A stretch of 61,314 bases of DNA from Bondarzewia mesenterica (lineage: Eukaryota; Basidiomycota; Agaricomycetes; Russulales; Bondarzewiaceae): the NCBI GenBank assembly GCA_004802705.1, contig SGPL01000145.1, positions 784-62,097 of the forward strand. The letters run 5' to 3'. How positions within the stretch are numbered: position 1 is the stretch's first letter; each line of letters begins with the position of its first letter. The notes under the pieces are model-generated. The model searched no databases, was not told the origin of the DNA, and saw nothing but the letters and a program-made list of their open reading frames with translations. Positions 34,604-46,799 of this stretch are shown here, in pieces. The position numbers were made by a program, and so were the translations under genes.

Positions 34604-37130
34604 CTAATAGGCATATGTATTGGCAAAAGGGCCAGAGGAAGGAGCTCTACACTCAGTTGTCTTCATATACCAGGTCATGGACGTTTTGCTAGGCGCATCC
34701 GGATACAGCTAGTGAGACAAAGAAGGTCAATAACGACATGAGCGGGAGTAATACAGAAACCTTAAGTGCACCTTTCCCGGATTAAACAATCCCATGGGAT
34801 CAATGGCCCTCTTAATCGTCTTCATCAACTCGACTGTACCCTCTCCAAGCTCCTCATTCAAAAACTCTTTCTTCCCGATCCCGACACCATGTTCACCCGT
34901 GCCTATACAGCCTCATTCACCACTGCGATATCAAGTTAAAGAAAAAAAAAAGGAAAGCGCACAGGTTCCATCGAGCGCAATGGCTCGCTCAACCATTCGA
35001 TGCACTAGATTGCGGACGACTTTTGAGCTCTTCATCCGTTTTGAAGAGAAGCAGGCTATGAAAATTTCCTATAGCAAAACATCGTGATGAGTTGCACAGC
35101 ATGCGAATACTATCGCACANGCACACCATCTCCCGCGTGCCCTACGATGGTAGACTTGATCCCAGACCGCTGAATATCCTTCTGCGTCTCGTACACCAGA
35201 TCCGGCAACTTCGAGATTGGCACACTACAGCACATATCTCAAGTCTCATCATCTGATCATGACGGACAATTGNGATGGATTACTCACCAGACGTCTGTGC
35301 TCCATCCCTTACACCCCACCCCGCCNTACGCCATTCCCGAATAATGGGCATTCCTTCGATCCNTCCACATCTCCTCAGCTTCCTGGTCGTCCTTGGCGAG
35401 GCTCCATTTCTTGCCACCATGCTTTTTCACGATGGCCTGAACGATGCGCGCGGTCTCGGCAATCGCGGACTCAGAAGGGCCTTGGAGCTTGAAGAAGAGG
35501 TGATCCGCAACGGCGTATTGCCGGGNCGAAGAGCCGNAAAGGTTCGTCGCTTCCATGAAAGCAGCGTCTACGAGTTCAATGCATTCTGTATGGATTAATG
35601 CGAAGTGATGAGTTGGATTGTGGCAGGCATTGAACAAAGATGGTTGAACGCACGAATGCCAACGCTGTGATTGAGAATGTCAATGACAGCTTCNGTTGCC
35701 TTTCGCACATCGGAGAACTGTGCAATTGCCACTGTCGTAGGAAGAGCAGGCGCAAGACGAATTGTGACTGAATATTAATGGNTCAGTCGTGGAACCCGAT
35801 GCCGGTTAGTGAAAGGCAGTNTCACCCTCTGTGATAATTCCTAACGTCCCTTCCGCACCAATNAATAGTTTTGTGATATCAAATCCAGCAGAAGATTTCC
35901 GAGATCGACGGCGTGTTTTGATTACTTCACCCGAGGGAATGACTACNGTCTAAGTCATTTAAGGACATTANCCCATGTATCCGACGAAGTAGAATGGCTT
36001 ACGGCGTTAAGGAACCACTCGGCCTTAGCTGTTCCATACCGGACGGCATTGGCTGACNTTGCCCGTAAAAAATTGGGTGTGAGAGAGATTGATAAGTTAC
36101 TAGAGCTCACTTCCAGAACAGCCCGTGCTCATCATCCCGCCCAGGGTCGCAGTAGGCGCGGGATCAAGCTAAAAGGGGAGAATTGGTTCCACATACGCAG
36201 CAGTAAGAGAAAGTCATGGGTCATACCGGAAAGAATAGAGGAATTCCCCTTTCTTTGAGTATTTGATTGATCTCCATCCATCCAACTCCAGGCTGGCATA
36301 CTAGATCGGAATCGGCCTCTATGAAGATTGAAGATGTANNTTAACGNAGTNCGAAGACTGATGGAAAGGCGCAGACGTATGCGTTGATGGAGTGCCATTA
36401 CCCAGTCACTACNAAAAAACTTACCGTGTACTTCCAATATTTTATCCATTCTGGACATATCCACGCATATACCTCCGCCTTCGTGCTACATCACATCNCT
36501 CTCTGAACAATCGCACCGCAAATGCATCAAAGAGACGTATACAGATAGATACGTACGCCTACGAACTGGCCTTCNAGACTGGTTGCCCCAGAGTAAGGGA
36601 TGACGGGCATCCGATATTTGTTGGCTATCTTCACGATCTTCACTACATCCTCAGTTGACAAAGGATATACTACCACACTGTGCGCTACACCTATAACACT
36701 CGTAAGTCGTGTGAAACGGAGATGCAGACGAGATCATACCTGGATGCCAGATATTTGGAGAAAAGCCGTGGGCTAANAGATCGTCAGGATTGGTAGACAC
36801 CGCATCATTCGAGGTGAAGGATGTCTTCATCTCCTCGATGGCATTACGAAATTCCTCTCGTGAACCAAATTTCGGGTTCGCAAGGGCNTCGGGTGGCGCG
36901 ACAATTTGAGACTGTGTTGCAAGGTGATAGCCAACAAGACCGCTGAATGCAGAAGCAGCCACGAGAATATAATAGTTTATNCNTGCAGGCGTGCCATTGA
37001 TAGAAGCAGTAGAATGGGAGCGGAGACCAAAGGTGTGAGTAGGTTGTGTGAATCGCCTCGTTTGTTTCGGTGTTCGGGTGGGCTTCAAGGCGAGTCTACA
37101 GCAGCGACCATACAGTATGGAGGGAGGCAT
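34604..37130 (-). CDS. DLD1: D-lactate dehydrogenase (cytochrome), mitochondrial
   Basis: Oxidises D-lactate to pyruvate and passes electrons to cytochrome c. The N-terminus (MPPSILYGRCCRLAL) is basic, as in a mitochondrial presequence, and is followed by a hydrophobic segment (INYYILVAASAFSGLVGY). FAD-binding parts are VVYPLSTEDVVKIVKIANKY, VIPYSGATS, GATLGGMMSTGCSG and GAEGTLGIITE. The C-terminal FAD-oxidase part has GHAGDGN-FHSLLLF, CTGEHGVGIGKKEF and AIDPMGLFNPGK. The gene has many N bases, and at 35021-35024 (T4 on the plus strand) one base too many shifts the frame between DEEL and the VVRNLVHR segment. Because sequence quality is poor here, this is most simply an error. About ten or more exons. 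Confidence 0.9.
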
Positions 37131-37707
37131 AAGCGACTCGCACTATGGTTGCAGATACTGATGCTGAGGTGAAAGGCTGTGATCAGNGAGAATGCATCTT
37201 CGCAGGGAAGTTGGTGAGATTGATCATGGGACGCTCTCTGAGTGCCATATCGAAACTGTCCGGGCCGGTTATTCGAAGCTGTAGAGTACCGATTAACTTG
37301 ATGTACCAAGTATGTATAAGTATTCCCCACCAATTGTATTACTACTTGGCCCTTGTGGAGATACTAAAGAGCGGGCGGTAGTATCTTCGCGCGAAGTTCG
37401 AATGTTCAACGGAGACAAAACATCTGAAATCGGACAAGCCGCCGATCCAGAGTGTGACAAATACCTGCAAAATGCGACCTGGAACTTGTGACTCATCCGA
37501 CTCCTCGGCGAGTGAGCCTGCAGGCAGCAGCCTTGCCTTTCCGCAATTCCCGGATGACTGACGCTGGTTACTATTGACAGCAAACATTGTCAAAGACGTA
37601 AGCCCTGCAAGTGCTCTGTTTTCTGATTATAGTGCATCGTGATTCTAATCAATCTTGGGTCCTCAGGAAGTAACTAAGACTTCCCAGCTCGAGTGTTTGA
37701 TGCCCGT
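37131..37707. other. Divergent promoter region
   Basis: Between D-lactate dehydrogenase (minus) and the aminotransferase (plus). Short open frames on both strands have no domain. Confidence 0.45.
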
Positions 37708-39177
37708 ATGGCTTCCGATATCGGATTCTCAGTTTCCTGTAATATCAGAGCTACCGTTGCACCACCGTGAGCAAAAATAACTCCTCCACTCGAAGAGTGT
37801 TCTTCCACTCTCACACGTATGATACAGGATCCCACAGGCAGCGCAATGGGCTCAGAAGTTTACCCCCACGTCTTCTGTGCCTCTACTCGATATGTCGCAA
37901 GGCGTGCCGGGAATACTGCCCCCTCCTTCGTTCTTCGAATCTTTGACCGAGGTCTCTCGCTGTGCGGACAGTGTCAAGTACGGCTCCATAGCAGGAGACC
38001 TCTTGCTTCGTTCTGCGCTTGTCAGCGAGATGAAAGTCGTCTACGGCAAGCAGATCGATGTCGAAGCAGATGATATAAGCCTAACTTCCGGTCGCAACAT
38101 GGCTTTCCTCGCTGCTATTATGTCTCTATGTGATCCCGGCGATGAGGTTATCCTCCCTGTACCTTGGTGACTCCTATCCTTTTCGTAATGATACTATTGT
38201 CTACTGAACTGACGGACGAATTGGTAGGTACTTCAACCATCAGTAGTTAACTTTCCCCCCCAATGCGCATGCATCTTTTTCGCTTATTCGATCCGCACAG
38301 AATGAGCTTGACCATGTTGGGAATCCAGCCTATCCCTTTGATGACATCGCCTGAGGACGGATTCGTGCCCTTCGTGCAATTATGTTCGACACTCATAACC
38401 GAGCGAACAAAAGCCATCGCTCTTGTCACGCCAAATAATCCGGTTGGTTGGTTGGTACCATGCAATAATTCTCAAGTTCTGAACTCTTTCTTGTGATAGA
38501 CCGGTGCCATATACCCGCCCTCAGTCCTGGCATCCTTTGCACAGCTTGCGAAAGAGCGAGGCATCGCTCTCATCCTGGACGAAACCTATCGCGATTTCAT
38601 CACTTCTGGGCCTCCGCACAATCTCTTTGATTTGCACGCAGAGAACGGCTCGTCCTGGCGGTCTCACATCATCCACCTCTTCTCCTTTTCCAAGAGCTAT
38701 TGCATCCCGGGCCACCGCCTCGGTACAATCATCGCCTCACCGACCCTTCAACAGCACATCCGCACCGTTCTGGACTCGATGCAAATTTGCGCTCCCCGGC
38801 CCGTCCAACTCGCGCTCGCTCCCTTGCTCCCGTCATTCCGCCCTTTCATTCGTTCCACCGCAGAAGCGTTGAAAGCTCGGCACGACCTGTTCAAAGCGTG
38901 TCTGCCCCAGCCGTGGAGCATCGGTGCGCAGGGAGGGTATTTTGCTTTCGTCAGGCATCCCTTTCAGGGTATTGGCGCCAAGGAGGTCTGCAAAACATTG
39001 GCGGAGCAATGGGGCATCGTGTTGTTGCCTGCGGAATTCTTCGGAAGTAGTGTCAGTGGGCACGGGGACCAATGGGTTCGTTTCGCGGTCGCTAACGTGA
39101 GCGATGAAAATGTCCAGATGGTTTGTGGAAGGTTGAAGGAACACTTGGCCGCGACCAAGTGGAACACTGTTGGTTGA
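37708..39177 (+). CDS. PLP-dependent aminotransferase, class I/II
   Basis: A pyridoxal-phosphate aminotransferase; the exact amino acid is not clear. A first exon (37708-37766, MASDIGFSVSC...) joins at 37827 and reads on into VPLLDMSQGVPGILPPPSFF. Core motifs: KYGSIAGDLLLR, ISLTSGRNMAFLAAIMSLCDPGDEVILPVPW, VTPNNP, ILDETYRDF, and the Schiff-base lysine region FSFSKSYCIPGHRLGTI. The C-terminus has GGYFAFVRHPF and VRFAVANVS. A 15-base micro-exon (38228-38242) encodes YFNH and completes flanking codons for W and Q. The gene resembles stand-alone class I/II aminotransferases of basidiomycetes. No defects seen. Confidence 0.88.
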
Positions 39178-40261
39178 TTTGGGTCGATGTCTCGAGTCCC
39201 ACTTCCGACTTGTTCCTCCTGCGCTACGCTTACGCTTTCATCCTCCTCGCCGCCTGCGATCTACCTTGGGTTGCGACATTCAACTTGAATAATCAGCGCG
39301 CAATGTTATGCCGGATGTTTATATTAAGGATATTGTTGAATGAAAACCTCATTCTCGACGATGTACACATTACTCGAAGACCGTGGCTTCTTTCAGGTGA
39401 GTGATGGCTGGCTTCAAAACCCTCACTTTGTTGTCTGTGTCGGAGGCTAAGGCGACCTTCGATTCTCGTTCTTCTGGGCTGCTCTATATGCTACACTCAG
39501 AGCCATCAAGATTGGCATTATCTTGTTGTCTTTCCTGTATGTTTCTATGGCTGTGCAGTCATATAACTATAACTAGACGAACTCCAAGAACGACGGTTGG
39601 TGGGTCAAGTTACTGGTGAAATATACCAGTCACTTCGTGCGTCACATATCCACTCACTCATTCGATATTAGGTTGTCTGGGTCTGGTAATGCTGGTGTTT
39701 CCGACTCACACAACTCACTGTCTGCATCGATCTGTGACATTGCACCCACCTCAGGTGGGTCCATATCCCTTGTTGGAGTTCATAAATGCACTCTTGAGGC
39801 CTGAGGTAGCTTGAATACTGATGATAAGAGGGTTGTACTATATGAGACTTGTGCGTTGTCTTGTTTGTAGGACTAATGCCATCTGTTGAGACAATTGACG
39901 AAAGCTCAGATTGGAGCGGATTGTTCTTCGCATGTGATTATCTTGCCTACTACACGTAATTCAAGTCTAGTTGTATATATACATGTTCTCATCGTTGACC
40001 GATGTTCAATCCTCTGAGGAGCATAAACTTGCCCAATAGTCTTAGAGGTTACATTTGGCCGTTAGACGTTAAAGACAAAGATAGATTGATGATCAGCACG
40101 CTATATTCATATATTGAGATGACTCCAAGAAACAAGCTCATGAGAAACAAACCAGATCGTCGCTATCCACAATTGGAAGAAAAAGTCGGCATTCATCAGT
40201 ACGAGAACGAATTGACTACCGTTTCCAAATTGAAACCAGCGCTGGGCGAAGCCAAATTACT
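39178..40261. other. Convergent intergenic region
   Basis: Between the aminotransferase (plus) and the GH43 gene (minus). A plus-strand open frame at 40002-40304 overlaps the antisense of the GH43 end and has no domain. Nothing else supported. Confidence 0.45.
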
Positions 40262-42044
40262 TCACGATGTCACAATAGGCCATCCGCTGGAGAAGTCTAA
40301 GTGATTGATGCCGAGCTGGAAAAATATTGTTGAAGAAATGAATCTAACGCAATCCGAATGAAAACACTCACGAAACTCCCCGATGAGGTATAGTAGTCTG
40401 TATGACAAGTCAGGCTCGCCTCCGTATCTCAACTTGAGAAATGAAACTAAATCACGCACGGTAGATCAGTAGAATACCATCAGAGTCGGTCAGGATATCC
40501 TGCCCCCCGGGACCGATTATCTAGGCGTGATTCAAGGATTCACTTTGGCATCAATCGCAATATCAGACAACTATATCCACTCACGCTGCCATGAGAGCCG
40601 AGGATCAAAGTCCCACCTCCCTCCGTCAGTGCCACACCTGACTCGTCAACGAACGGGCCTTTAACACTAACCACAGAGAAAAAAGAGGAATGACCCGCTA
40701 TTTTAGTTACACAGGGGGGGGATGACGTACCTGCTTGAACGACCGACGCGGATGTTGTACGTGCTGTTCGTACCCTGGCAGCAGAGATCCCACGATGTGA
40801 AGAGGTAGTAGTAACTTCCGTACTCGTAGATCACGCTCGCCTCGATGGCGCCGTTCGCGGCCGTTCGCTCAGCAAGGGATGTCACGGTCGATGAAGAAGG
40901 TTTACCGGTCGAAGAGCCTAGACTGAAAACAATTATTGAACTCACCCAATAAATAACGAGATATATAATTCACGTCATTCTAGGGGGAGGGAGAAGGAAC
41001 GGTTGCGCATAAGTGACACTTCTTCACCACGATGATGAGGCACGCACTCTTTAATTCCCGTCCAGAAGGAGCCGAGCGAGAGATACCAATTTCCTGAATC
41101 TGTTGTAGAAAGAGTAAGACTTCGATTGAATATTGGACACACAAGTCGCGTATGAGAATGCAGATACCAATAATAAGGCTGTTCAATGGCGGCCGCGACA
41201 GGGTGAGCTTCATAAGAATTCATGAGGCGTTTGATTAGCGTACTTTGGGTCAATGGCCTACACTCGCCCAATTAGTGTTGGAAATTGTGTAGTCGCTGTA
41301 GACAACGAAAAACTCACATTGTAATCATTCGAGCTACTCGTGGAGGTGACCAGCCCTTCGTTCACCCAGCTATCTGCCAACGAAAATCAATTGACACACA
41401 TAGAAGTACTTTGTAAAGGATGCTACTCCTTACTGGGTAAGCCAGTTGTAGATTTGGCGAAGAAAATAGCAGACTATCAGATTATGTCAAGCAGAGCTGC
41501 GCTGTGCTCGAAGAATTTGCGTGACTTACGTTCTGGGAGCCGAAGCTTGAAGCAGCGTAGTACAGCTGAATCACTTGCAATCAGATAAAGCTTCTAAACA
41601 TAGATTAGGCATACATAGAATTGTCCATCAGCGTATGTGCAGTCGGGTGCCCACAGCGCACTTGAGTAGAAACGTTGATTAGTATGTTAGAGATTAAATT
41701 GGGTATCGCAGATTGTATGAACCCATTCGATGTTCCAGTGTATGTATCAGCCCATGACGCGCCATCAGGCCAGACTTTGCCGACTAGAGTCCATGCCTTG
41801 CGATCTGTAGATGTTCTAATCTCGATACCAACACCAGTGCCTGCAAGATAATTTGTCAGCGTACCACGGGCAAACGCAGAACAACACTCTGCCTACCGAA
41901 TAACCAGTACTTTCCACTGCTGTCCTTGCACATTGATGGATCATGAATGGCAGTATCTCCAGTGACTGCTTGAGGGTTCGGATACTGTGCAAGGACACCA
42001 AGTGCAAGGCTGGCGAGAGCATAGAAGATTTTTCCCGTAAGCAT
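40262..42044 (-). CDS. GH43 family endo-1,5-alpha-L-arabinanase, secreted
   Basis: A secreted enzyme that would cut arabinan chains of plant pectin. The start MLTGKIFYALASLALGVLAQ is a signal peptide. The mature part begins with the GH43 block TAIHDPSMCKDSSGKYWLFG, whose HDP Asp is the usual catalytic base. Next come GVGIEIRTSTDRKAW, LWAPDCTYADGQFY, DPNLL-like and NWYLSLGSFWTGI. Then ASVIYEYGSYYYLFTSWDLCCQG follows, with the acid Glu in the EASVIYEY region, and GPFVDESGVALTEGGGTLIL and GHxS-like HGSIIGPGGQDIL. The final exons give YHYYTSSGSF and LGINHLDFSSGWPIV. About ten introns. It is divergent from the NIS1-like gene. Confidence 0.9.
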
Positions 42045-43865
42045 TTGAGGGGAATGAGAGCACCGATTGGCCGTTCAGAGCCATCCATCGTGACGGTCTT
42101 TTTAAATTGACAGCGAGACGCGGCAAAATCGAGGCTGCATGTACGGAAGAGACGAGCGGGCCGCGAATATTTTGCTTTCAACGCAGAATCTGCATTTTCC
42201 ATGTCGTCAAAGAAGACTTGGCAGTCATGTGAAGAGCATACTCGCCGAAATTCACCCTCCGTTGCAACGACGGGGAAAGTATGGCAATCCGTTGGTTCAA
42301 CTAATGCGCAAGCATGGCAACCCGACCGACTGAGTTTTTCATATTGAAAATTGGATTTATGTAGGGATCTAAACTTGAGATTAATCAGCTAGTAGTAGCA
42401 CCTCCTGAACTCTCGAGTCTCTGAACCGTACTTATTGTGGCACAATTCGCATGTGTAGTTCAATAAACGTTAAGACTCAATTGAGTCAATCAGCTACCTG
42501 GTCATGCCATCAGTCAAATCGGCCCGCCGATCAGTATTCTTGAATCTTGACACAGGAATATCCATAGTGTGTATACGATGGCTTGAAATCCCTGAAGAAC
42601 ACGCCTTTGAACCAAGGCCCGCACACGGGCTCTAGTCCTGAACACATTGTACCGGAATCAAATACGGATAATTACTGGGTAATTATGATGGAGCAACAAG
42701 TATTACTGTCATCAACTTACTTGGAATTCATGTCTTGCGGATCACGCAGAATAACACCGACGCTGAGGTTTCTCGTACGTTCGTTGAATGCCAGACCCTA
42801 CCAGACCTATAGATCGAGGACGTTCGGTGACTTTATGAGACACAGGTCGCACACAGAGAAGACATAAACGAGGTGGGGAGGAGCATTGCATGAACATTCT
42901 AACTCGCGGATGAAGCTTGAAGCTTTGAAGGTTCGAAGCTTCACTGATGAGAAGAGTACTGTGGATAGTTGGAGCATGCACTCACCCAACCGAGTGTTGA
43001 AATTGAAATTTGAAACGTTGAACGCAAGCTGCACGTCGTGCATGCCTGCATCTTGCCGGCCGCGGCGTGCGTCCTCGTGCGTCACATCACATGAGTGCAT
43101 TTTTGCTGAGGGACACCGGAGAGTCTTCGGAAGAGGGTCTCCGGGATGTAGGTCGGCACGGCACGGACCGGCATCCGCGGCAAGTAGAATGTGACGGTAC
43201 AGTACCCGCCATGCCGCCTCAAGTCCGAATCGCGTCAGTCGTCCCACAGCGGCTTCGAACTTCCGCTCATCTCGTCAACTGGGTAAGGTCAATGACTCCA
43301 ATGATCAAGAAGTTTCTAGCTTTGAATTCTCAGGTTAGCTCCCTCTGGGCTCCGATAATAGAAGAGCCTGGCGGCATGATAGGTTCGAGAAATCTCGGTC
43401 AGGATACTGCACTGTCCGCCATCGCAAGCGATGCGTCCTACCGGACGTCCAGCACGCCTCGGCTCGACCAGCTAACTTCATCCCATCCACGGTCCGTCCG
43501 CCGGTGAGAGCTCAAGGTGATCCCGACAAGTATGTAGTTCATCTTTCCGCAGGCCTACCAGCTTCAAGTTTCAGTTCATAGCTGCAGCTGAAGGCTGCTG
43601 AACATATCCGTTAATTAATACGGCTACCGAATCGCTTGTGATGATGGCGTTAAGGCGTCACATCTTTGAGTTCTGTTGTATAACTGCCATCTCTTCCGAT
43701 TCCAAGAGCCTTCCGGACTCCACAGTAGAGCCTAGTGCCATAATACGTGCCACTTAGCTTTCAGTATATAACATCAACTGCTTTGCTCTCTGTGGGCTTG
43801 ATCCCCCAACCGTTCTTCATATTACCAAATTCGAAACCTAGTACTAGTGAAATTCATCACATCAC
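42045..43865. other. Divergent region between two secreted-protein genes
   Basis: About 1.8 kb. A possible two-exon frame at 43211-43507 (GTAAGG...TTCTCAG intron) is open but matches no family I know, so I do not call it. Otherwise only short open frames. Confidence 0.4.
43765..43770 (+). promoter_or_regulatory. TATA-like motif TATATA
   Basis: AGTATATAACATC lies about 100 bases before the ATG of the NIS1-like gene. Use is inferred from distance only. Confidence 0.45.
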
Positions 43866-44438
43866 ATGAAGTTGTTCGCCGTCCTCGTCTTTCTCACCTC
43901 CCTATTCGCAGCGGCCTGCGCTCAAAATATCACTATTGGCTATCCCAGCGACGGCAGCAGTGTCTCTGCCAACAGCTCGCTGACTGTTCAAGTCAATCGA
44001 CCTGTAACACACTTTACTTCTGTCATATTAATCTTTAATAAAATAATTATTCGTTGCAGAACTCACTCACCGGCTCTCAAGAGATCGCAATTGTCATTTC
44101 CATGGCTCCGTGCACTGCAGGTGGTTGTCCAGATCCAACCGAACGCCTTGGAAGCATTCTCTATTACGGACCCTACAACCCTCAGTATCCCATTACACGC
44201 TCGCCCCAAGACGTTCCGCAGCAGAATTTCTCAGTGACGGTTCCAGCCTACTTGCAGCAGAGTCTGGCTCAGTTGACTGTGACTCACTTCAGTCTCGTTG
44301 GGGTGCGTGTTTTCTTTTTCTTTTTCAGGAGCACAACCAGTAACACGTTCGAGGTGCTGATTATGTATCATTGCGCTTGACTAGGCTGGACCGTATCCGA
44401 TGTTCGAGTTCAAAGACATCACCCTAAATGTTGATTGA
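43866..44438 (+). CDS. NIS1-like small secreted protein
   Basis: A secreted protein of about 144 residues. MKLFAVLVFLTSLFAAACAQ is a clear signal peptide. The mature part is NITIGYPSDGSSVSANSSLTV, then EIAIVISMAPCTAGGCPDP, RLGSILYYGPYNPQYP, and NFSVTVPAYLQ, with the C-terminal VGAGPYPMFEFKDITLNV. Three exons join at introns near 44004-44058 and 44303-44384. The LGSILYxGPxNP block and the GAGPxPxxE end resemble the Nis1 family. Members in plant pathogens act on plant immune receptors; many are in saprotrophs, so no pathogenic role is claimed. Resemblance is from motif recall. Confidence 0.7.
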
Positions 44439-45105
44439 GAAGTTTCGACAAGATAGGCATGAGCGCAGATATTGACGGACTCGACCTATGATTGGTATCG
44501 GTATGATACAGTATGACGTCGTACTCGGACAATGGACAGTTCAACGTACTCTTGATGTTGAAAGTTGCGTATCTATTACTGGCCTATCATTTAATTGAAA
44601 GTGTTTCCTACTTATCACGAGGTCATGGACTCTCACCGCAATGCGTAAGTCCGAACGCTCTTCGACCCATGATCAAGTCCGCACTTGCTACTGTAATAAG
44701 CAACCGGGACACGTTTTGCATCTGCTCTTACCCATGAACTTTCACGCGGCTTCCGGTGAGGAGACACTCACTTGCCTTCTAGACTGGTCTTGCCGAACTT
44801 CGTCATGCTCTGTGACAGACCTAACTTCCCCCTCCCATACACTCTCAGACTATGTCGATTATTCTCAAAGTTGTTCGTAACTTTTTCTGTGACTTTTCTG
44901 ACAGGTCTTCGAGTAGATTCCATACACTATCTGACTTCCTTGGAAGTATTTGTCATGTTTCGCCTTCTCCAGTCATTTGAATGGGGTATCCCACGTCTGT
45001 ACTTACTCTTCGTGCTGGGAACATGGCAGCTTTTCGTGCCTGCTCATATAAGCTATGACCTGAGCCTGCTTCTCAGCAAGTCCCCTTACTTGCCCACCCT
45101 CAAAC
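44439..45105. other. Intergenic region before the first ICMT gene
   Basis: About 670 bases. A 180-residue open frame (44772-45314) overlaps the methyltransferase exon in another frame and begins at a non-ATG codon, so I do not call it. Nothing else seen. Confidence 0.45.
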
Positions 45106-45909
45106 ATGTCTTTGACGAAAATCCCGCTGCTGTTCATTGCATGTCTGTGCGTGCAGCGCAGCCTCACATCTCCCAACCCGCCACCACCTCCAGAGATATC
45201 CTCCTCCAAGTACAAGGATCTATGGTCTCGATCATTCGCGGGAAGTTGGGGTCCTTCTATTCACAAGGTATGGTTATTGTCCTACTCTCCATTCTTCCCG
45301 CCCAGTGTCTTTGAGGTGAAGAGGATTTGAAGTGCGGTCGCTTTATCGTAGATGTTTATCTGGACAACTTCCCTTTGCGAAGCACTGTTCATCTGTGCTA
45401 TGCAAGCTGAATACTCAGGCCGCCACACCCATTTCGCATATACTGTCCTGTCTCATAGGCCCGTTGAGCTCGCTTCTATCAGAATAACAACACCATTCAT
45501 CATCGGCCTATGCATGCTACTCCTCGCGGCATTCATCCGCACCATGTGCTATCGAACGCTCGGTCGCCTCTTTACGTTTGAGCTCTCCATTCAGCCCAAA
45601 CACAGGCTTGTCACCAGTGGCCCGTATGCTTGGGTCCGTCATCCCTCATATCTCGGCAGTCTGTTGGGCTTCGCTGGAGCTATCATTGTGATGTTCAGCG
45701 TGGGCTCTTGGGCGCAAGAATGCGGATGGCTTGGAACAAAGTTTGGCAAGGTTTTCATGGCTTCAGCCGTGATTTACGATGTGTACGTTGGAGCAGTATT
45801 GGTGTGGAGGACAGACCAAGAGGATGAGATGTTGAAGGAAAAGTTCGGGATGGAGTGGAGGATGTGGAGAAGGAATGTGAAGTACAAACTGGTGCCGTGG
45901 GTTTACTGA
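45106..45909 (+). CDS. STE14: Isoprenylcysteine carboxyl methyltransferase, copy 1
   Basis: An ER membrane enzyme that adds a methyl group, from S-adenosylmethionine, to the prenylated C-terminal Cys of CaaX proteins such as Ras and a-type pheromone. Exon 1 (45106-45267, MSLTKIPLLFIACL) is spliced in phase 0 to 45352-45909; total 239 residues. Conserved parts are RTMCYRTLGRLFTFEL, LVTSGPYAWVRHPSYLGSLL and, near the C-terminus, DQEDEMLKEKFGMEW; several membrane helices are visible. A second copy lies 2.5 kb downstream with the same intron position and phase. No defects seen. Confidence 0.9.
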
Positions 45910-46157
45910 TCCATTTAGATAATCGCTCGCAGAAATTTGAATAGCATTCCTGCGGTCTTGCGTGTGAACGTTCAACGAGATTGTAAGCACTCTGCGGCGC
46001 TCAGAGTCAAGTCCGCGGCGGCCGCTGCAGTGGACGCGTTCCGATCATTGAAGGCACGTGCATGAGAACTTTGATCGCGTGATTTGAACCTTCCGCTGTT
46101 CTTTGTATCTTTGTGCAGGCAGTCGCCTTGCTCCAGTCGATCCATACCCTCTGAATT

Positions 46158-46799
46158 ATGCCACAGATATCTTCTCAAGCCCATCATGTCCACCCGGGTG
46201 ACCTTCCGTACGCTACTCCAGTTCTGCGCGCTGCGTCACCCAGCGGCTCCATCGACACCGAGTACGGACCTGATGAGACGAGCAGGTCCGATNTCGAGCT
46301 CTCGCAAGACGAGTTTTCAAAAAAAAAAGTTCAGGCCGGTATCAGACTGCGTGAACAGAGGGAGCAAGAGCTGATGGCGGAGGCCAAGCCGTTGTTGTTG
46401 CCGCGACCAAAGACTGCGGCAGAGGAGAAAGGTGTGGAGTATTACTTGGATGCCCGCACCCATTGTTCTAAAACACGTTGTCGTTCTGGGGATGTGCTAC
46501 ACTCAGCGCTGTTTGAGCAGGTGATGCGCTCGCTACGCTGGCATGTCCAACAACTGGAAGAGAATGAGTTGATCGAGAACATGATGCTCCGTGGTTCTCA
46601 AGTCGCATTCGAAATTCAATCTTCATCAGACGATATCGACGCAATTATGCAGAGCATGATGGGATCTCTACCCCATGGAAATCCTACGAACACGACCGTT
46701 GACGATTCGCCCAGCAGTATCACATCCGCGCTGGATCGAGAGGATACATTTGACGAGGCGAGGCACAGGAGCGCAAAGGGAAAGGGAAGGGCATTTTGA
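46158..46799 (+). CDS. Hypothetical protein between two ICMT genes
   Basis: A single-exon ORF of 213 residues starting MPQISSQAHHVHPGDLPY. I do not recognise it. The middle is the most structured: a charged helix (RLREQREQELMAEAKPLLL), YYLDARTHCSKTRCRSGDVL with two cysteines, and ALFEQVMRSLRWHVQQLEE. The C-terminal third is acidic and Ser-rich, ending KGKGRAF. No signal peptide or membrane helix. One N base (46293) and an A-run at about 46319 make the N-terminal third less certain. Composition is that of a real gene and it is flanked by genes on the same strand. Confidence 0.65.
   Translation: MPQISSQAHHVHPGDLPYATPVLRAASPSGSIDTEYGPDETSRSDXELSQDEFSKKKVQAGIRLREQREQELMAEAKPLLLPRPKTAAEEKGVEYYLDARTHCSKTRCRSGDVLHSALFEQVMRSLRWHVQQLEENELIENMMLRGSQVAFEIQSSSDDIDAIMQSMMGSLPHGNPTNTTVDDSPSSITSALDREDTFDEARHRSAKGKGRAF

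Noticed and set aside
43211..43507. Possible two-exon small gene
   Set aside because: Frame and a 51-base GT-AG intron are possible, but no motif is recognisable and nothing else supports it.
44772..45314. A 180-residue plus-strand open frame before and over the first ICMT exon
   Set aside because: It begins with a non-ATG codon, overlaps the real exon in another frame and shows no family motif.
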